DNA of 64,000 nucleotides from Escherichia ruysiae. Its GTDB lineage: Bacteria; Pseudomonadota; Gammaproteobacteria; Enterobacterales; Enterobacteriaceae. The notes under the pieces were generated by a model. The model searched no databases, was not told the DNA's origin, and worked only from the letters and a program-made list of their open reading frames with translations. How positions within the stretch are numbered: position 1 is the first letter of the stretch; each line of letters begins with the position of its first letter. The translations under genes and the position numbers were made by a program. Location of the stretch: NCBI RefSeq assembly GCF_902498915.1, contig NZ_CABVLQ010000001.1; one strand, written 5' to 3'. Below, one piece after another: positions 47,336-57,179 of the stretch.

Positions 47336-47365
47336 CAGAGTGCGAAACAGCCAGTTCACACTCTG
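47336..47365 (-). terminator. Terminator of ycaD
   Basis: Stem CAGAGTG / CACTCTG with a 16-nt loop. On the minus strand TTTTTTGTTT follows. It lies 11 bp past the ycaD stop. Confidence 0.7.
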
Positions 47366-47376
47366 CACTCATTCAT

Positions 47377-48525
47377 TTACACGTGAGCAACGGGTTTTGG
47401 TGTATGACCGGCGTTGCGAAGCAGCATGAGTAAATAAATAAACGACACACTGGCGATCATGATAAACAGCAGATTATCAGAGAAATTCTGCATTAACATG
47501 GCAGTAAAAGACGGGCCAAGCAGACTACCGACGGTATAACTTAACAATAACGCCTGATTCATTGCCACCAGCTGATGATGTTCAACTTTCTCGCAAGCCC
47601 AGGCCATCGCCACCGGATAGAGCGTAAAACCGGCTGCACCGAGGATGAACAACGCAGGAGCCATTGCCGCCTGACTTAACATCGCAATACTACCGAGAAT
47701 GACAACAAATACCTGAACGCGCAGTACCAGCAGGCGACCAAATTTATCTGCCAGACGACCAATTGGCCATTGCCCAAGGATACCAGCACTAACCAGAACC
47801 GCCATCCAGAAGCCAATGCTGGCGTTGCTAATCCCTTTATGATTGAGGTACAGCGGCATCAGGCCATACAAAGAACCCAGAACGATTCCCGAGATAATAC
47901 AGCCGTTCACGCCAAGCCGCGCCTGACGAAGTTTTAGCATTGACGTAATTGGCGTCGAAGCATGGTTCTCAGCCTGCTGATTCACGATACGAGTAAACAG
48001 CAGCGGCAAGATCCCTGCCAGGGTCAACCCTGTAGCCCACGGCAATACGCTCATCAACTCGGTTGAAACTTTACTGAGCAGTAACTGGCCTAAAAACGTC
48101 CCCACATAATAAACCATCATATAGGCGGCAAGTAACCGCCCACGGTTACGTGACGTACCGCTGCACATCAGCGCGCTTTCTACCACCACCCAAATCATGG
48201 CGCAACCAACGCCTGCGACGAAACGCCAGGCTAACCAGCTCCAGAAACCAATCATCAAGCCAAGCCCGGCACAACCCGCAGCAAAAATAAAGGAAGCAAG
48301 GTAATAGCTGCGATTAAACCCAAAGCGTTTAATGACATACCCTGTCAGTAAAGTACCAACCAGGTTGCCGGTAAAATAAGACGAACTGACGACGCCGACC
48401 TGCCATGTGGGCAAGTGTACCTGGGCGAGCCATAGCGGCACGAGTGTATTTAACACCGCGATCGCCAGAGTCAACAAAAGTAGGCCAGACAGCAAAAGCA
48501 TGACAGGCCGGGTATACGTGGACAT
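47377..48525 (-). CDS. ycaD: YcaD, major facilitator superfamily transporter
   Basis: 382 residues, the K-12 length, with about 12 membrane helices and MFS-type motifs between helices 2 and 3 (GYVIKRFGFNRSY) and 8 and 9 (GRLADKFGRLLVL). The substrate is unknown. It is divergent from ycaC across 314 bp and ends at a terminator 207 bp before the ycaM start. Confidence 0.94.
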   Translation of the reverse strand: MSTYTRPVMLLLSGLLLLTLAIAVLNTLVPLWLAQVHLPTWQVGVVSSSYFTGNLVGTLLTGYVIKRFGFNRSYYLASFIFAAGCAGLGLMIGFWSWLAWRFVAGVGCAMIWVVVESALMCSGTSRNRGRLLAAYMMVYYVGTFLGQLLLSKVSTELMSVLPWATGLTLAGILPLLFTRIVNQQAENHASTPITSMLKLRQARLGVNGCIISGIVLGSLYGLMPLYLNHKGISNASIGFWMAVLVSAGILGQWPIGRLADKFGRLLVLRVQVFVVILGSIAMLSQAAMAPALFILGAAGFTLYPVAMAWACEKVEHHQLVAMNQALLLSYTVGSLLGPSFTAMLMQNFSDNLLFIMIASVSFIYLLMLLRNAGHTPKPVAHV

Positions 48526-48839
48526 GAATGAAAACCGTGAGGAAGTTCAAATTTCATGCGCATCATGCCACCGCCAAAAACATTGTCAATGGGTGAAAAT
48601 ACGTACATAACGCAGCGGCTGTGTTATCGATTTATATTACTCATTCATAACACTAATAACGAAAAGATAATCAGTCTCATCTAATTGTTTTTATTGATCT
48701 AACATAACGTTCATATGTTTAGTTCAGTCGAAAAATTTCATGGTCACTGCAAACCTGAATTTCCCGTCTATGCTTTCAGGGCAACGCATCGCGTCTGAAC
48801 GATTTCAGGCGTACCACTGACTCTCGAAAGGAGAAGAGA
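48526..48839. promoter_or_regulatory. Divergent intergenic region ycaD / ycaC
   Basis: 314 bp between two divergent genes, so it should hold both promoters. The only clear element is the ycaC ribosome site (AAAGGAGAAGA just before 48840). I saw no convincing regulator box. Confidence 0.5.
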
Positions 48840-49466
48840 ATGACCAAACCGTATGTTCGTCTCGATAAAAATGATGCTGCTGTTTTGTTAGTTGATCACC
48901 AGGCCGGTTTACTTTCCCTCGTGCGGGATATTGAACCTGACAAATTTAAAAATAACGTGCTGGCGCTGGGTGACTTAGCCAAATATTTCAATCTACCCAC
49001 CATTCTTACTACCAGTTTTGAAACCGGTCCTAACGGCCCATTAGTCCCTGAACTGAAAGCACAGTTCCCGGATGCACCGTATATTGCCCGTCCGGGAAAT
49101 ATTAACGCCTGGGATAACGAAGATTTTGTTAAAGCGGTCAAGGCGACAGGTAAAAAGCAGTTGATTATCGCCGGAGTGGTCACCGAAGTTTGCGTAGCAT
49201 TCCCGGCGCTTTCGGCGATTGAAGAAGGTTTCGATGTCTTTGTGGTGACTGACGCGTCAGGAACCTTTAACGAAATTACCCGGCATTCGGCATGGGATCG
49301 TATGTCACAAGCAGGGGCACAATTGATGACGTGGTTTGGTGTCGCCTGCGAACTGCACCGTGACTGGCGCAACGATATCGAAGGTCTGGCGACGCTGTTC
49401 TCTAACCACATTCCTGATTATCGTAATTTGATGACCAGTTATGACACCTTAACGAAACAGAAATAA
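48840..49466 (+). CDS. ycaC: YcaC, isochorismatase-like cysteine hydrolase
   Basis: 208 residues, the K-12 length. The isochorismatase-type fold has the nucleophile Cys118 in GVVTEVCVAF and the partner Asp19 in LLVDHQAGL. The E. coli protein forms an octamer of two stacked tetramers. The natural substrate is not established. It is transcribed alone and is convergent with dmsC, sharing a hairpin terminator. Confidence 0.95.
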   Translation: MTKPYVRLDKNDAAVLLVDHQAGLLSLVRDIEPDKFKNNVLALGDLAKYFNLPTILTTSFETGPNGPLVPELKAQFPDAPYIARPGNINAWDNEDFVKAVKATGKKQLIIAGVVTEVCVAFPALSAIEEGFDVFVVTDASGTFNEITRHSAWDRMSQAGAQLMTWFGVACELHRDWRNDIEGLATLFSNHIPDYRNLMTSYDTLTKQK

Positions 49467-49471
49467 AAGAA

Positions 49472-49493
49472 AACCGGGGCCGAGACCCCGGTT
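49472..49493. terminator. Bidirectional terminator between ycaC and dmsC
   Basis: A perfect 8-bp stem AACCGGGG / CCCCGGTT with a 6-nt loop lies between the convergent stops at 49466 and 49503, with A-rich sequence on the ycaC side. Confidence 0.75.
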
Positions 49494-49502
49494 ATAAACA
49501 TC

Positions 49503-50366
49503 TTAGCTGGCAACGGCCATCCCCACAGTCATATGCAACCCGTAGAACACGCCACGCCCGATTAATTCACCAGCCAAAAGCAGGATGAATGACACGGAAA
49601 GCAGCGATACCGCAGGCTGAGAACCTTTTAACTGAGGTACAATCCACAAGCACAGTGCCACGGCGATAAGCACAATCCGCCAGGCCATCAGCGCACCATA
49701 ATCCGGCACCAACGCCGCTGCCTGTTGTACAGAAGAGTGAATCGTAGCGAGTTCAGCCCCCTGCATCACAGACATTACGCCGCTCACCACCAGCGCCAGC
49801 ACTGAAATGGCCGGAAGTAAACGCATCACCCAACCATTAACCCCCGCCAGACGCAGTAACAAATATCCCAGCAGCGGGCCTCCCATAAACATAGTCAGGA
49901 AGAAGCCCATCGGTGTCCAGATGCTGTACCAGGTCGGTACGGTATCGATGCTGTTATAAACTCGCACCATCATCCAGACAAACACCACGCCGAGAATCAT
50001 CGTCACCACCAGCCACAGCGTGCGTAATGCCGGTGACAGTTTTTTCAGCACTGCCAACAACCAGCCGATGCCACCTACGGCAAAAAAGATCGAACCACTG
50101 GCGATTTCATTACTCAATGCCGAAGAGCCAACCCGGTTGAGTGAGTTAAAGGCGCGCATAGGTGAGCCAAGGTGAAGCATTGAGGCGATAAAGCCAATGC
50201 CCATCAGTACCCACAAGCCAAACATACAGGTAATCACCCGCTGTTGGGTATCAGCCCTAAGTTCGCCTTTCAACAAGGCAAATGCCAGAACGATAAAACC
50301 GCCCACGACGCACTGCCCGAAGACCGTGAAGATCATCAACGGCCATTCATGCCATCCACTTCCCAT
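49503..50366 (-). CDS. dmsC: DMSO reductase membrane anchor DmsC
   Basis: 287 residues, the K-12 length, with eight predicted membrane helices. It anchors DmsAB to the inner membrane and oxidises menaquinol, passing electrons to the iron-sulfur subunit. It is the last gene of dmsABC, starting one base after the dmsB stop. Confidence 0.97.
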   Translation of the reverse strand: MGSGWHEWPLMIFTVFGQCVVGGFIVLAFALLKGELRADTQQRVITCMFGLWVLMGIGFIASMLHLGSPMRAFNSLNRVGSSALSNEIASGSIFFAVGGIGWLLAVLKKLSPALRTLWLVVTMILGVVFVWMMVRVYNSIDTVPTWYSIWTPMGFFLTMFMGGPLLGYLLLRLAGVNGWVMRLLPAISVLALVVSGVMSVMQGAELATIHSSVQQAAALVPDYGALMAWRIVLIAVALCLWIVPQLKGSQPAVSLLSVSFILLLAGELIGRGVFYGLHMTVGMAVAS

Positions 50367-50367
50367 C

Positions 50368-50985
50368 TCACACCTCCTTCGGATTTGCCAGATAGCCAGT
50401 GGTATCCCCGGTTGGGCGGCTGTTGGCGTTAGGTTTGATCACAATATTCGGTTTGGTAAAGTGCGCTCGCGGCAATGGCGCAACAGCCGCCAGATCACCA
50501 TGTTTTTTACGCAGCTCGTCGATAGGGCCAAAATCCAGCGCCCGCAGCGGACAAGATTCAACGCAGATCGGCTTTTTACCTTCCGCGACACGGTCATAGC
50601 AACCATCGCATTTGGTCATATGCCCTTTGGTTTCGTTATACTGCGGTGCGCCATACGGGCAAGCCATATGGCAGTAACGACAGCCGATGCACACATCTTC
50701 ATCAACAACGACAAAACCATCTTCACGTTTATGCATCGCACCGCTCGGGCAGACTTTGGTACACGCCGGATCTTCGCAGTGATTGCATGAAATCGAGAGA
50801 TAGTAGGCAAATACGTTCTGATGCCAGACACCGTTATCCTCCTGCCAGTCGCCACCAGCATATTCATAAATGCGGCGGAAGCTGACTTCAGGCGTCAAAT
50901 CTTTGTAGTCTTTACAAGCCAGTTCGCAGGTTTTGCAACCGGTGCAACGGCTGGAATCAATAAAAAATCCATACTGGGTTGTCAT
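50368..50985 (-). CDS. dmsB: DMSO reductase iron-sulfur subunit DmsB
   Basis: 205 residues, the K-12 length. Four Cys-rich motifs of the polyferredoxin type are present (CTGCKTCELAC, CNHCEDPACTKVCP, CIGCRYCHMACP, CDGCYDR), enough for four [4Fe-4S] clusters that carry electrons from DmsC to the molybdenum site in DmsA. It starts 10 bp after the dmsA stop. Confidence 0.97.
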   Translation of the reverse strand: MTTQYGFFIDSSRCTGCKTCELACKDYKDLTPEVSFRRIYEYAGGDWQEDNGVWHQNVFAYYLSISCNHCEDPACTKVCPSGAMHKREDGFVVVDEDVCIGCRYCHMACPYGAPQYNETKGHMTKCDGCYDRVAEGKKPICVESCPLRALDFGPIDELRKKHGDLAAVAPLPRAHFTKPNIVIKPNANSRPTGDTTGYLANPKEV

Positions 50986-50995
50986 CGGTTACTCC

Positions 50996-53440
50996 TTACA
51001 CCTTTTCAACCTGAACAAGGTTTGTATGCGACGGATTCCCCTTGGCGAGAGGAGACGGACGTTGAGTGGTCAGTACGTTGATACAACCGCCCTTATCGAC
51101 ACGTTTTGCATCCGGGTCATACCAGGCACCTTCACCCAGTGCGACCACGCCCGGCATCATTCGTGGCGTCACTTTCGCCTCAATATGAACCTCACCACGA
51201 TCGTTAAAGATCCTGACTTTATCGCCGTTGTTGATACCGCGTTTTTGCGCATCAAGCGGGTTGATCCACATCTCCTGACGGCAAGCCGCTTTCAGCACGT
51301 CTACGTTGCCGTAGGTGGAGTGAACGCGAGATTTATAGTGGAAACCCGTAAGCTGCAGCGGATACTGTTTGTTCAGCGGATCCTGATAACTTTCAAAGCC
51401 CGGCGTGTAGATCGGCAGTGGATCGATCACGTCGCCTTCTGGCAATTCCCAGGTAGCGGCAATGTCAGCCAGCGCCTGCGAATAGATCTCAATTTTGCCT
51501 GATGGCGTGGTCAGTGGATTAGCCTGCGGATCTTCACGGAAGGCTTTATAAGCAACGTGATGCCCTTGTGGGTCGCGCTTTTTAAAGATCCCCTGCTGGC
51601 GGAACTCTTCAAAAGTAGGCAGTTCAGGAATCGCTTCCCGCGACTGGGCATACAGATGGCGCATCCACTCTTCCTGAGTACGACCTTCAGTAAACTGTTG
51701 CTCAACGCCAAGACGTTTTGCCAGTTCGCTGGTCATCTCATAGATGGTCTTACATTCAAAGCGCGGTTTAATCACCTGGTCGTTGAAAATCACATAAGAC
51801 ATATTCCCGCAGGATGCATCCAGCGCAAAGTCCATCTGTTCGGAAGCGGTGCAGTCCGGCAGCAGGATATCAGCGTATTTCGCGGATGATGTCATGTGGC
51901 AGTCGATAACCACAATCAGCTCGCACTTCTTATCATCCTGAAGGATTTCATGGGTGCGGTTAATTTCTGAATGCTGGTTAATCAGGCAGTTACCGGCATA
52001 GTTCCAGATCATCTTGATCGGCACATCCAGCTTATCTTTCCCGCGAACCCCATCACGCAGCGCCGTCATTTCCGGGCCTCGTTCAATGGCATCGGTCCAC
52101 ATAAACATGGATATGCTGGTCTGGATCGGATTTTCGAGAGTCGGCATACGGACAAACGGTAAGCTGTATGAACCTTCACGCGCGCCGCTGTTCCCTCCAT
52201 TGATACCAACGTTACCGGTCAGAATCGCCAGCATCGAGATAGCACGGGTTGCGATTTCACCATTAGCGTGACGCTGCGGCCCCCACCCCTGGCTGATAAA
52301 CGCCGGTTTGGTACTGCCGATTTCACGAGCCAGTTTGATGATTTTATCTGCCGGAACACCGGTGATTTGCGATGCCCATTCCGGCGTTTTGGCAACGCCG
52401 TCTGCCCCTTCACCCAGAATATAGGCTTTGTAGTGGCCATTTTTCGGCGCACTGGCTGGCAGGGTTTTCTCGTCGTAGCCAACGCAATATTTATCGAGGA
52501 ATTCCTGATCAACCAGATTTTCGGTGATCATGACGTACGCCAGACCGTTAACCAGTGCGGCATCTGTTCCCGGACGAATTGGGATCCACTCATCTTCACG
52601 GCCGGCACCGGTGTCGGTATAGCGCGGATCGATGATGATCATGCGAGCATTTGATTTCTGACGTGCCTGTTCAAGGTAATAAGTTACCCCGCCGCCGCTC
52701 ATTCGCGTTTCGCCCGGGTTATTACCAAACAGCACCACCAGCTTACTGTTTTCGATATCTGACGGGCTGTTACCATCCGCCCAGCCGCCATAGGTATAGT
52801 TCAGACCTTCTGCAATTTGCGCGGAGGAATAATCACCATAATGGTTCAGATAACCGCCGCAGCAGTTCATCAGGCGTGCGACCAGGGTATTTCCCGGTGG
52901 CCAGGAACGGGTCATGGTGCCGCCCAGCGTACCTGTACCATAGTTCAGATAGATGGATTCATTACCGTACTCTTTAATCAGGCGCTGCATATTGGTCGCG
53001 ATAATGTCGTAGGCTTCTTCCCAGCTAATACGCTCGAATTTGCCTTCACCGCGCGCCCCGACGCGTTTCATCGGATATTTCAGGCGGTCTGGGTTATAAA
53101 CGCGGCGACGCATGGAACGTCCACGCAAACAGGCGCGTACCTGATGCAGGCCGTCGTAATTGTCATCACCGGTATTATCTGTTTCGACGTATTTGATTTC
53201 ACCGTCCACAACATGCATTCGCAGTGGGCAGCGGCTACCGCAGTTAACTGTACAGGCGCTCCAGATAACCTTCTCGTCAGAATTTGCCGCAATGGCGTTA
53301 TCGACAGCGTGCGCTATTCGACTAAAAGGTAATGTTAATGCACTGCTGGCCATCGCCAGGCCACCGATCGCTGTCGTTTTAACCAAACCACGGCGACTCA
53401 CCTCAGCAGCCAATACCGCATCAGGGATTTTCGTTTTCAT
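50996..53440 (-). CDS. dmsA: DMSO reductase catalytic subunit DmsA
   Basis: 814 residues, the K-12 length. The twin-arginine leader (SRRGLVKTTAIGG, residues 10-22) ends near residue 45 and sends the folded enzyme to the membrane. The molybdopterin oxidoreductase body begins with the cluster motif CTVNCGSRCPLRMHV. It binds Mo-bis-PGD and reduces DMSO and related N- and S-oxides in anaerobic respiration. It is the first gene of dmsABC, with an FNR site upstream. Confidence 0.97.
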   Translation of the reverse strand: MKTKIPDAVLAAEVSRRGLVKTTAIGGLAMASSALTLPFSRIAHAVDNAIAANSDEKVIWSACTVNCGSRCPLRMHVVDGEIKYVETDNTGDDNYDGLHQVRACLRGRSMRRRVYNPDRLKYPMKRVGARGEGKFERISWEEAYDIIATNMQRLIKEYGNESIYLNYGTGTLGGTMTRSWPPGNTLVARLMNCCGGYLNHYGDYSSAQIAEGLNYTYGGWADGNSPSDIENSKLVVLFGNNPGETRMSGGGVTYYLEQARQKSNARMIIIDPRYTDTGAGREDEWIPIRPGTDAALVNGLAYVMITENLVDQEFLDKYCVGYDEKTLPASAPKNGHYKAYILGEGADGVAKTPEWASQITGVPADKIIKLAREIGSTKPAFISQGWGPQRHANGEIATRAISMLAILTGNVGINGGNSGAREGSYSLPFVRMPTLENPIQTSISMFMWTDAIERGPEMTALRDGVRGKDKLDVPIKMIWNYAGNCLINQHSEINRTHEILQDDKKCELIVVIDCHMTSSAKYADILLPDCTASEQMDFALDASCGNMSYVIFNDQVIKPRFECKTIYEMTSELAKRLGVEQQFTEGRTQEEWMRHLYAQSREAIPELPTFEEFRQQGIFKKRDPQGHHVAYKAFREDPQANPLTTPSGKIEIYSQALADIAATWELPEGDVIDPLPIYTPGFESYQDPLNKQYPLQLTGFHYKSRVHSTYGNVDVLKAACRQEMWINPLDAQKRGINNGDKVRIFNDRGEVHIEAKVTPRMMPGVVALGEGAWYDPDAKRVDKGGCINVLTTQRPSPLAKGNPSHTNLVQVEKV

Positions 53441-53609
53441 AATGGCTCACTCAAGCTTGCTCACGATTAATTCCAGTAACAAACCGTATTGTGTAATTAT
53501 TTTTATAGCTGGCGCTATATAGGTTTGTATACATCGAATGATTTGAAAATCAACAGGATAGGTAGATTTTCACTCGTAAGTAGTATTGCGCTTAAGTAAC
53601 GAGTAATTA

Positions 53610-53623
53610 TTGTTTGGTATCAA
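53610..53623 (-). promoter_or_regulatory. FNR site of the dmsABC promoter
   Basis: On the minus strand TTGAT-ACCA-AACAA matches TTGAT-N4-ATCAA with one mismatch. It lies 170 bp upstream of the dmsA start, where the FNR site of the E. coli dms promoter is known. With a class II layout the transcript would start near 53,575. Confidence 0.75.
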
Positions 53624-53632
53624 AGGGAGACA

Positions 53633-53657
53633 AAAAAAGCGCCCACAGGCGCTTTTT
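53633..53657 (-). terminator. Terminator of serS
   Basis: Stem GCGCC / GGCGC (53639-53652) with a 4-nt loop. On the minus strand a run of T's follows, 25 bp past the serS stop and immediately before the dms FNR site. Confidence 0.85.
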
Positions 53658-53677
53658 AGATTCAGAAAAATTGGGTA

Positions 53678-54970
53678 TTAGCCAATATATTCCAGTCCGT
53701 TCATATATGGACGCAAAACTTCTGGTACTTCAATACGACCATCGGCCTGCTGATAGTTTTCCATTACCGCAACCAGCGTGCGACCAACAGCCAGCCCGGA
53801 ACCGTTCAGGGTATGAACCAGACGGGTTTTCTTGTCAGACTTGCTGCGGCAGCGTGCCTGCATACGACGCGCCTGGAAATCCCAGACGTTAGAGCAGGAA
53901 GAAATTTCGCGGTAGGTGTTCTGCGCCGGGATCCATACTTCCAGGTCGTAAGTTTTGCACGCGCCAAAGCCCATGTCACCAGTGCAAAGGATGATTTTAC
54001 GGTACGGCAGACCCAGCAGTTGCAGGACTTTTTCTGCATGACCGGTCATCTCTTCCAGCGCCGCCATAGAGTCTTCCGGGCGCACGATCTGAACCATTTC
54101 AACTTTGTCGAACTGGTGCATACGGATCAGACCACGGGTATCACGACCATAAGAACCGGCTTCAGAACGGAAGCATGGCGTATGGGCGGTCATCTTAATC
54201 GGCAGGTCATCTTCATCAATGATTTCACCGCGAACCAGGTTGGTCAGCGGAACTTCTGCCGTTGGGATCAGCGCGTAGTTACTGGTGTCTGCTTCTTCTT
54301 CCAGCGGACGGGTATGGAACAGGTCGCCAGCAAATTTCGGCAACTGACCTGTACCGTAAAGCGTATCCTGGTTAACCAGATACGGGACATAGTTTTCACT
54401 ATAGCCATGCTGCTCGGTATGCAGATCCAGCATAAACTGCGACAATGCGCGGTGCATACGTGCGATCTGCCCTTTCATCACCACAAAGCGCGAACCGGTC
54501 AGCTTAACCGCTGCTGCAAAGTCGAGGCCAGAGTGCATTTCACCCAGCGTCACGTGGTCACGAACTTCAAAGTCAAACTCACGCGGGGTGCCCCAGCGGC
54601 TGACTTCAACGTTGTCATTTTCGTCTTTACCCACCGGCACTTCATCTGCAGGCAGGTTAGGGATTGTCAGCGCGATATCGCGAATTTCAGCCTGTAAAGC
54701 ATCCAGCTCGGCTTTTGCTGCATCCAGCTCTTCGCCCAGTTTGTTCACTTCCAGACGTAAAGGCTCGATATCTTCCCCGCGCGCTTTCGCCTGGCCAATG
54801 GATTTCGATCGGGAGTTACGCTCCGCTTGCAGGTTTTCCGTTTTGACCTGCAATACTTTACGACGCTCTTCAAGAGCGCCCAGCTTATCTACATCCAGCT
54901 TAAAGCCCCGGCGTGCCAGTTTTTCAGCGACTGCGTCTGGCTCATTACGCAGCAGATTGGGATCGAGCAT
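53678..54970 (-). CDS. serS: Seryl-tRNA synthetase
   Basis: 430 residues, the K-12 length. The N-terminal coiled-coil arm that grips the long variable arm of tRNA-Ser (about 30-100) is followed by a class II catalytic core with motif 2 ([18 protein letters not shown]) and motif 3 ([15 protein letters not shown]). It also charges tRNA-Sec. It lies 90 bp downstream of rarA and is probably transcribed with some read-through from lolA-rarA. Confidence 0.98.
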
Positions 54971-55060
54971 GCTTATCCTGTGCTTATCGAATTAAATGGG
55001 AGATGTGGCCACAGCCTGCGACCACAGGGATACAGTAACAACATTACCGCAACGATAACA

Positions 55061-56404
55061 TTAACGGTAGCGTTTTATGGGGCTATTTTGATCCTGTTCA
55101 GCCAGCCAGGCGAGCTTTTCGCCAATCTTGCCTTCCAGCCCCCTGTTTGTCGGGAAATAATAGCGTGTTTGTGCTATTTCCGGTGGGAAGTAAACCTCTC
55201 CGGCCGCATAAGCGTTTGCTTCATCATGAGCGTAACGATATTCCTGCCCGTAGCCCATTTCCTTCATTAATTTCGTCGGCGCATTACGCAAATGAACCGG
55301 CACGTCATAATCCGGACGTTCGCGAGCATCGGCCAGCGCGGCTTTAAACGCCGTATACACAGCGTTGCTTTTCGGTGCGCAGGCCAGGTAAACAACCGCC
55401 TGGGCAATGGCGCGTTCGCCTTCTGCCGGACCAACACGGGTAAAGCAATCCCATGCAGCAATCGCTACCTGCATCGCACGTGGGTCAGCATTGCCGACGT
55501 CTTCCGACGCTATCGCCAGACAGCGACGCGCGACATATAACGGATCACCACCAGCAGTAATAATTCGCGCATACCAGTACAACGCCGCATCAGGTGCGCT
55601 GCCACGCACAGATTTATGCAGTGCGGAAATCAGATCGTAAAAGCGATCGCCTTTGTTATCGAAGCGGGCGCTACGCTCACCGGCGATTTCCGTCAGTAAT
55701 TCGGGCTTCAGGACACGTTTGCCACTGCCATCGACTTCGGCCATATCCGCCATCATTTCCAGCGTATTTAACGCCCGACGCGCGTCACCATTCACCAGTT
55801 CAGCAATCGCACGGCGTGTTTCATCTGGCAGAACAATATCCTGCCCGCCATAGCCGCGCGTTTTGTCTTCCATCGCCTGAGTAAGTACTCGCTCAATATC
55901 CTCGGTCGTCAATGATTTCAGCAGATAGACGCGGGCACGTGAAAGCAGCGCCGAATTAAGCTCAAACGAGGGGTTTTCAGTCGTCGCGCCAATGAAAGTG
56001 ATGGTGCCATCTTCAATATGCGGTAGAAACGCATCCTGCTGGCTCTTGTTGAAGCGATGCACTTCGTCAACAAACAGAATGGTGCGGCGTCCGGCGTTGC
56101 GGTTCTGTCGCGCGCGCTCGATCGCCTCGCGAATCTCTTTCACACCAGAAGTAACGGCAGAAATACGTTCCACATCAGCGTTTGCGTAGCGGGCGATCAC
56201 TTCAGCAAGGGTCGTTTTACCCGTACCCGGCGGCCCCCAGAGGATCATTGAATGCAGGTGCCCGGCTTCGATAGCGCGCGGCAACGGCTTCCCCGCAGCC
56301 AGCAAATGTTGCTGACCGATATACTGTGCTAAATTTTCTGGCCGCATACGCGCGGCCAGAGGTTGAAAAGTATTATCCGAAAAATCGAGCGACAGATTGC
56401 TCAC
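55061..56404 (-). CDS. rarA: Replication-associated recombination protein A (MgsA)
   Basis: 447 residues, the K-12 length. An AAA+ ATPase with Walker A GPPGTGKTT at 57-65 and Walker B ILFVDEVH at 109-116. It is related to clamp loaders, acts at stalled forks and at ssDNA-dsDNA junctions, and is the relative of yeast Mgs1 and human WRNIP1. It starts 10 bp after the lolA stop, an operon-like spacing. Confidence 0.97.
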   Translation of the reverse strand: MSNLSLDFSDNTFQPLAARMRPENLAQYIGQQHLLAAGKPLPRAIEAGHLHSMILWGPPGTGKTTLAEVIARYANADVERISAVTSGVKEIREAIERARQNRNAGRRTILFVDEVHRFNKSQQDAFLPHIEDGTITFIGATTENPSFELNSALLSRARVYLLKSLTTEDIERVLTQAMEDKTRGYGGQDIVLPDETRRAIAELVNGDARRALNTLEMMADMAEVDGSGKRVLKPELLTEIAGERSARFDNKGDRFYDLISALHKSVRGSAPDAALYWYARIITAGGDPLYVARRCLAIASEDVGNADPRAMQVAIAAWDCFTRVGPAEGERAIAQAVVYLACAPKSNAVYTAFKAALADARERPDYDVPVHLRNAPTKLMKEMGYGQEYRYAHDEANAYAAGEVYFPPEIAQTRYYFPTNRGLEGKIGEKLAWLAEQDQNSPIKRYR

Positions 56405-56414
56405 TCAGGTGCCT

Positions 56415-57026
56415 CTACTTACGTTGGTCATCTACCGTTACGCCTTGCGGCGGGGTGAAGGTAAATTTCGCTGCATCCACAACGCCATTTTGCTGGGATT
56501 TCAGTTGATAACTGCTGCGCTGATCGTCCTGCTCCACCGCGCTAAACTGATGGATTGTGCCGTCACGCCCCACGTTGATGGTGAACTGCTTCAGGTTGCC
56601 ATTGCTGGATTTCGGCGTGAGGATAAAGTCATCACCATTCTGTTTGATATTGTACTGCTGCCAGTCACTGGACTGGTTGCGGGCAATCAGCATAAACGGC
56701 GTATTACCAGTAGCATCTTTCAGCCAGGTTGCCGTAGCCTGCTCAACGAACGGGTTATAAAACCACAGTGTTTTACCGTCAGAAACCAGGATGCTTTCAT
56801 CAGGTTGAGTCATATGCCAGTTGAATAAGTTAGGACGTTTCACCCACAGATCGCCCTGACCTTCCTGCACCGCCGCACCGCTACCGTCAGTCACTTTTTG
56901 CGTGAAGCTGGCGTGGAAGCTGCTGACTTTATCCAGGCGGCTTTTCAGATCGCTTGCGGCATCAGCCCAAACACTGGACGCCACTAAACTTGAGAGTAAT
57001 GCACAGGTGATGGCAATTTTTTTCAT
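56415..57026 (-). CDS. lolA: Outer-membrane lipoprotein carrier LolA
   Basis: 203 residues from the second of two adjacent ATGs (57026), which gives better spacing to the upstream GAGG and the K-12 length. The signal peptide ends at about residue 21 (SVWA|D). The mature protein shuttles lipoproteins from the LolCDE complex across the periplasm to LolB. It is followed after 10 bp by rarA and preceded by ftsK, with a REP element between. Confidence 0.97.
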   Translation of the reverse strand: MKKIAITCALLSSLVASSVWADAASDLKSRLDKVSSFHASFTQKVTDGSGAAVQEGQGDLWVKRPNLFNWHMTQPDESILVSDGKTLWFYNPFVEQATATWLKDATGNTPFMLIARNQSSDWQQYNIKQNGDDFILTPKSSNGNLKQFTINVGRDGTIHQFSAVEQDDQRSSYQLKSQQNGVVDAAKFTFTPPQGVTVDDQRK

Positions 57027-57135
57027 CATTGTTCCTCAAATTACGTCACTCCCAAACGGGAGTTCCCTCTACTCTATTCCAGGCTAATAATCAGCTTGAG
57101 GAAAGAAGAAAATACTGAATTTTCAGTTGATAGAG

Positions 57136-57173
57136 TGCCGAATGCGACGCTATTGCGTCTTATCCGGCCTACA
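57136..57173. repeat. REP (repetitive extragenic palindromic) element
   Basis: TGCCGAATGCGACGC ... GCGTCTTATCCGGCCTACA is a typical enterobacterial REP unit with its imperfect stem. It lies immediately past the ftsK stop and ahead of lolA. It is the only REP unit I recognise in the window. Confidence 0.85.
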
Positions 57174-57179
57174 CATCCA

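Noticed and set aside
57136..57173. Inverted repeat after ftsK as a novel element
   Set aside because: It is an ordinary REP unit, common in enterobacterial intergenic DNA.
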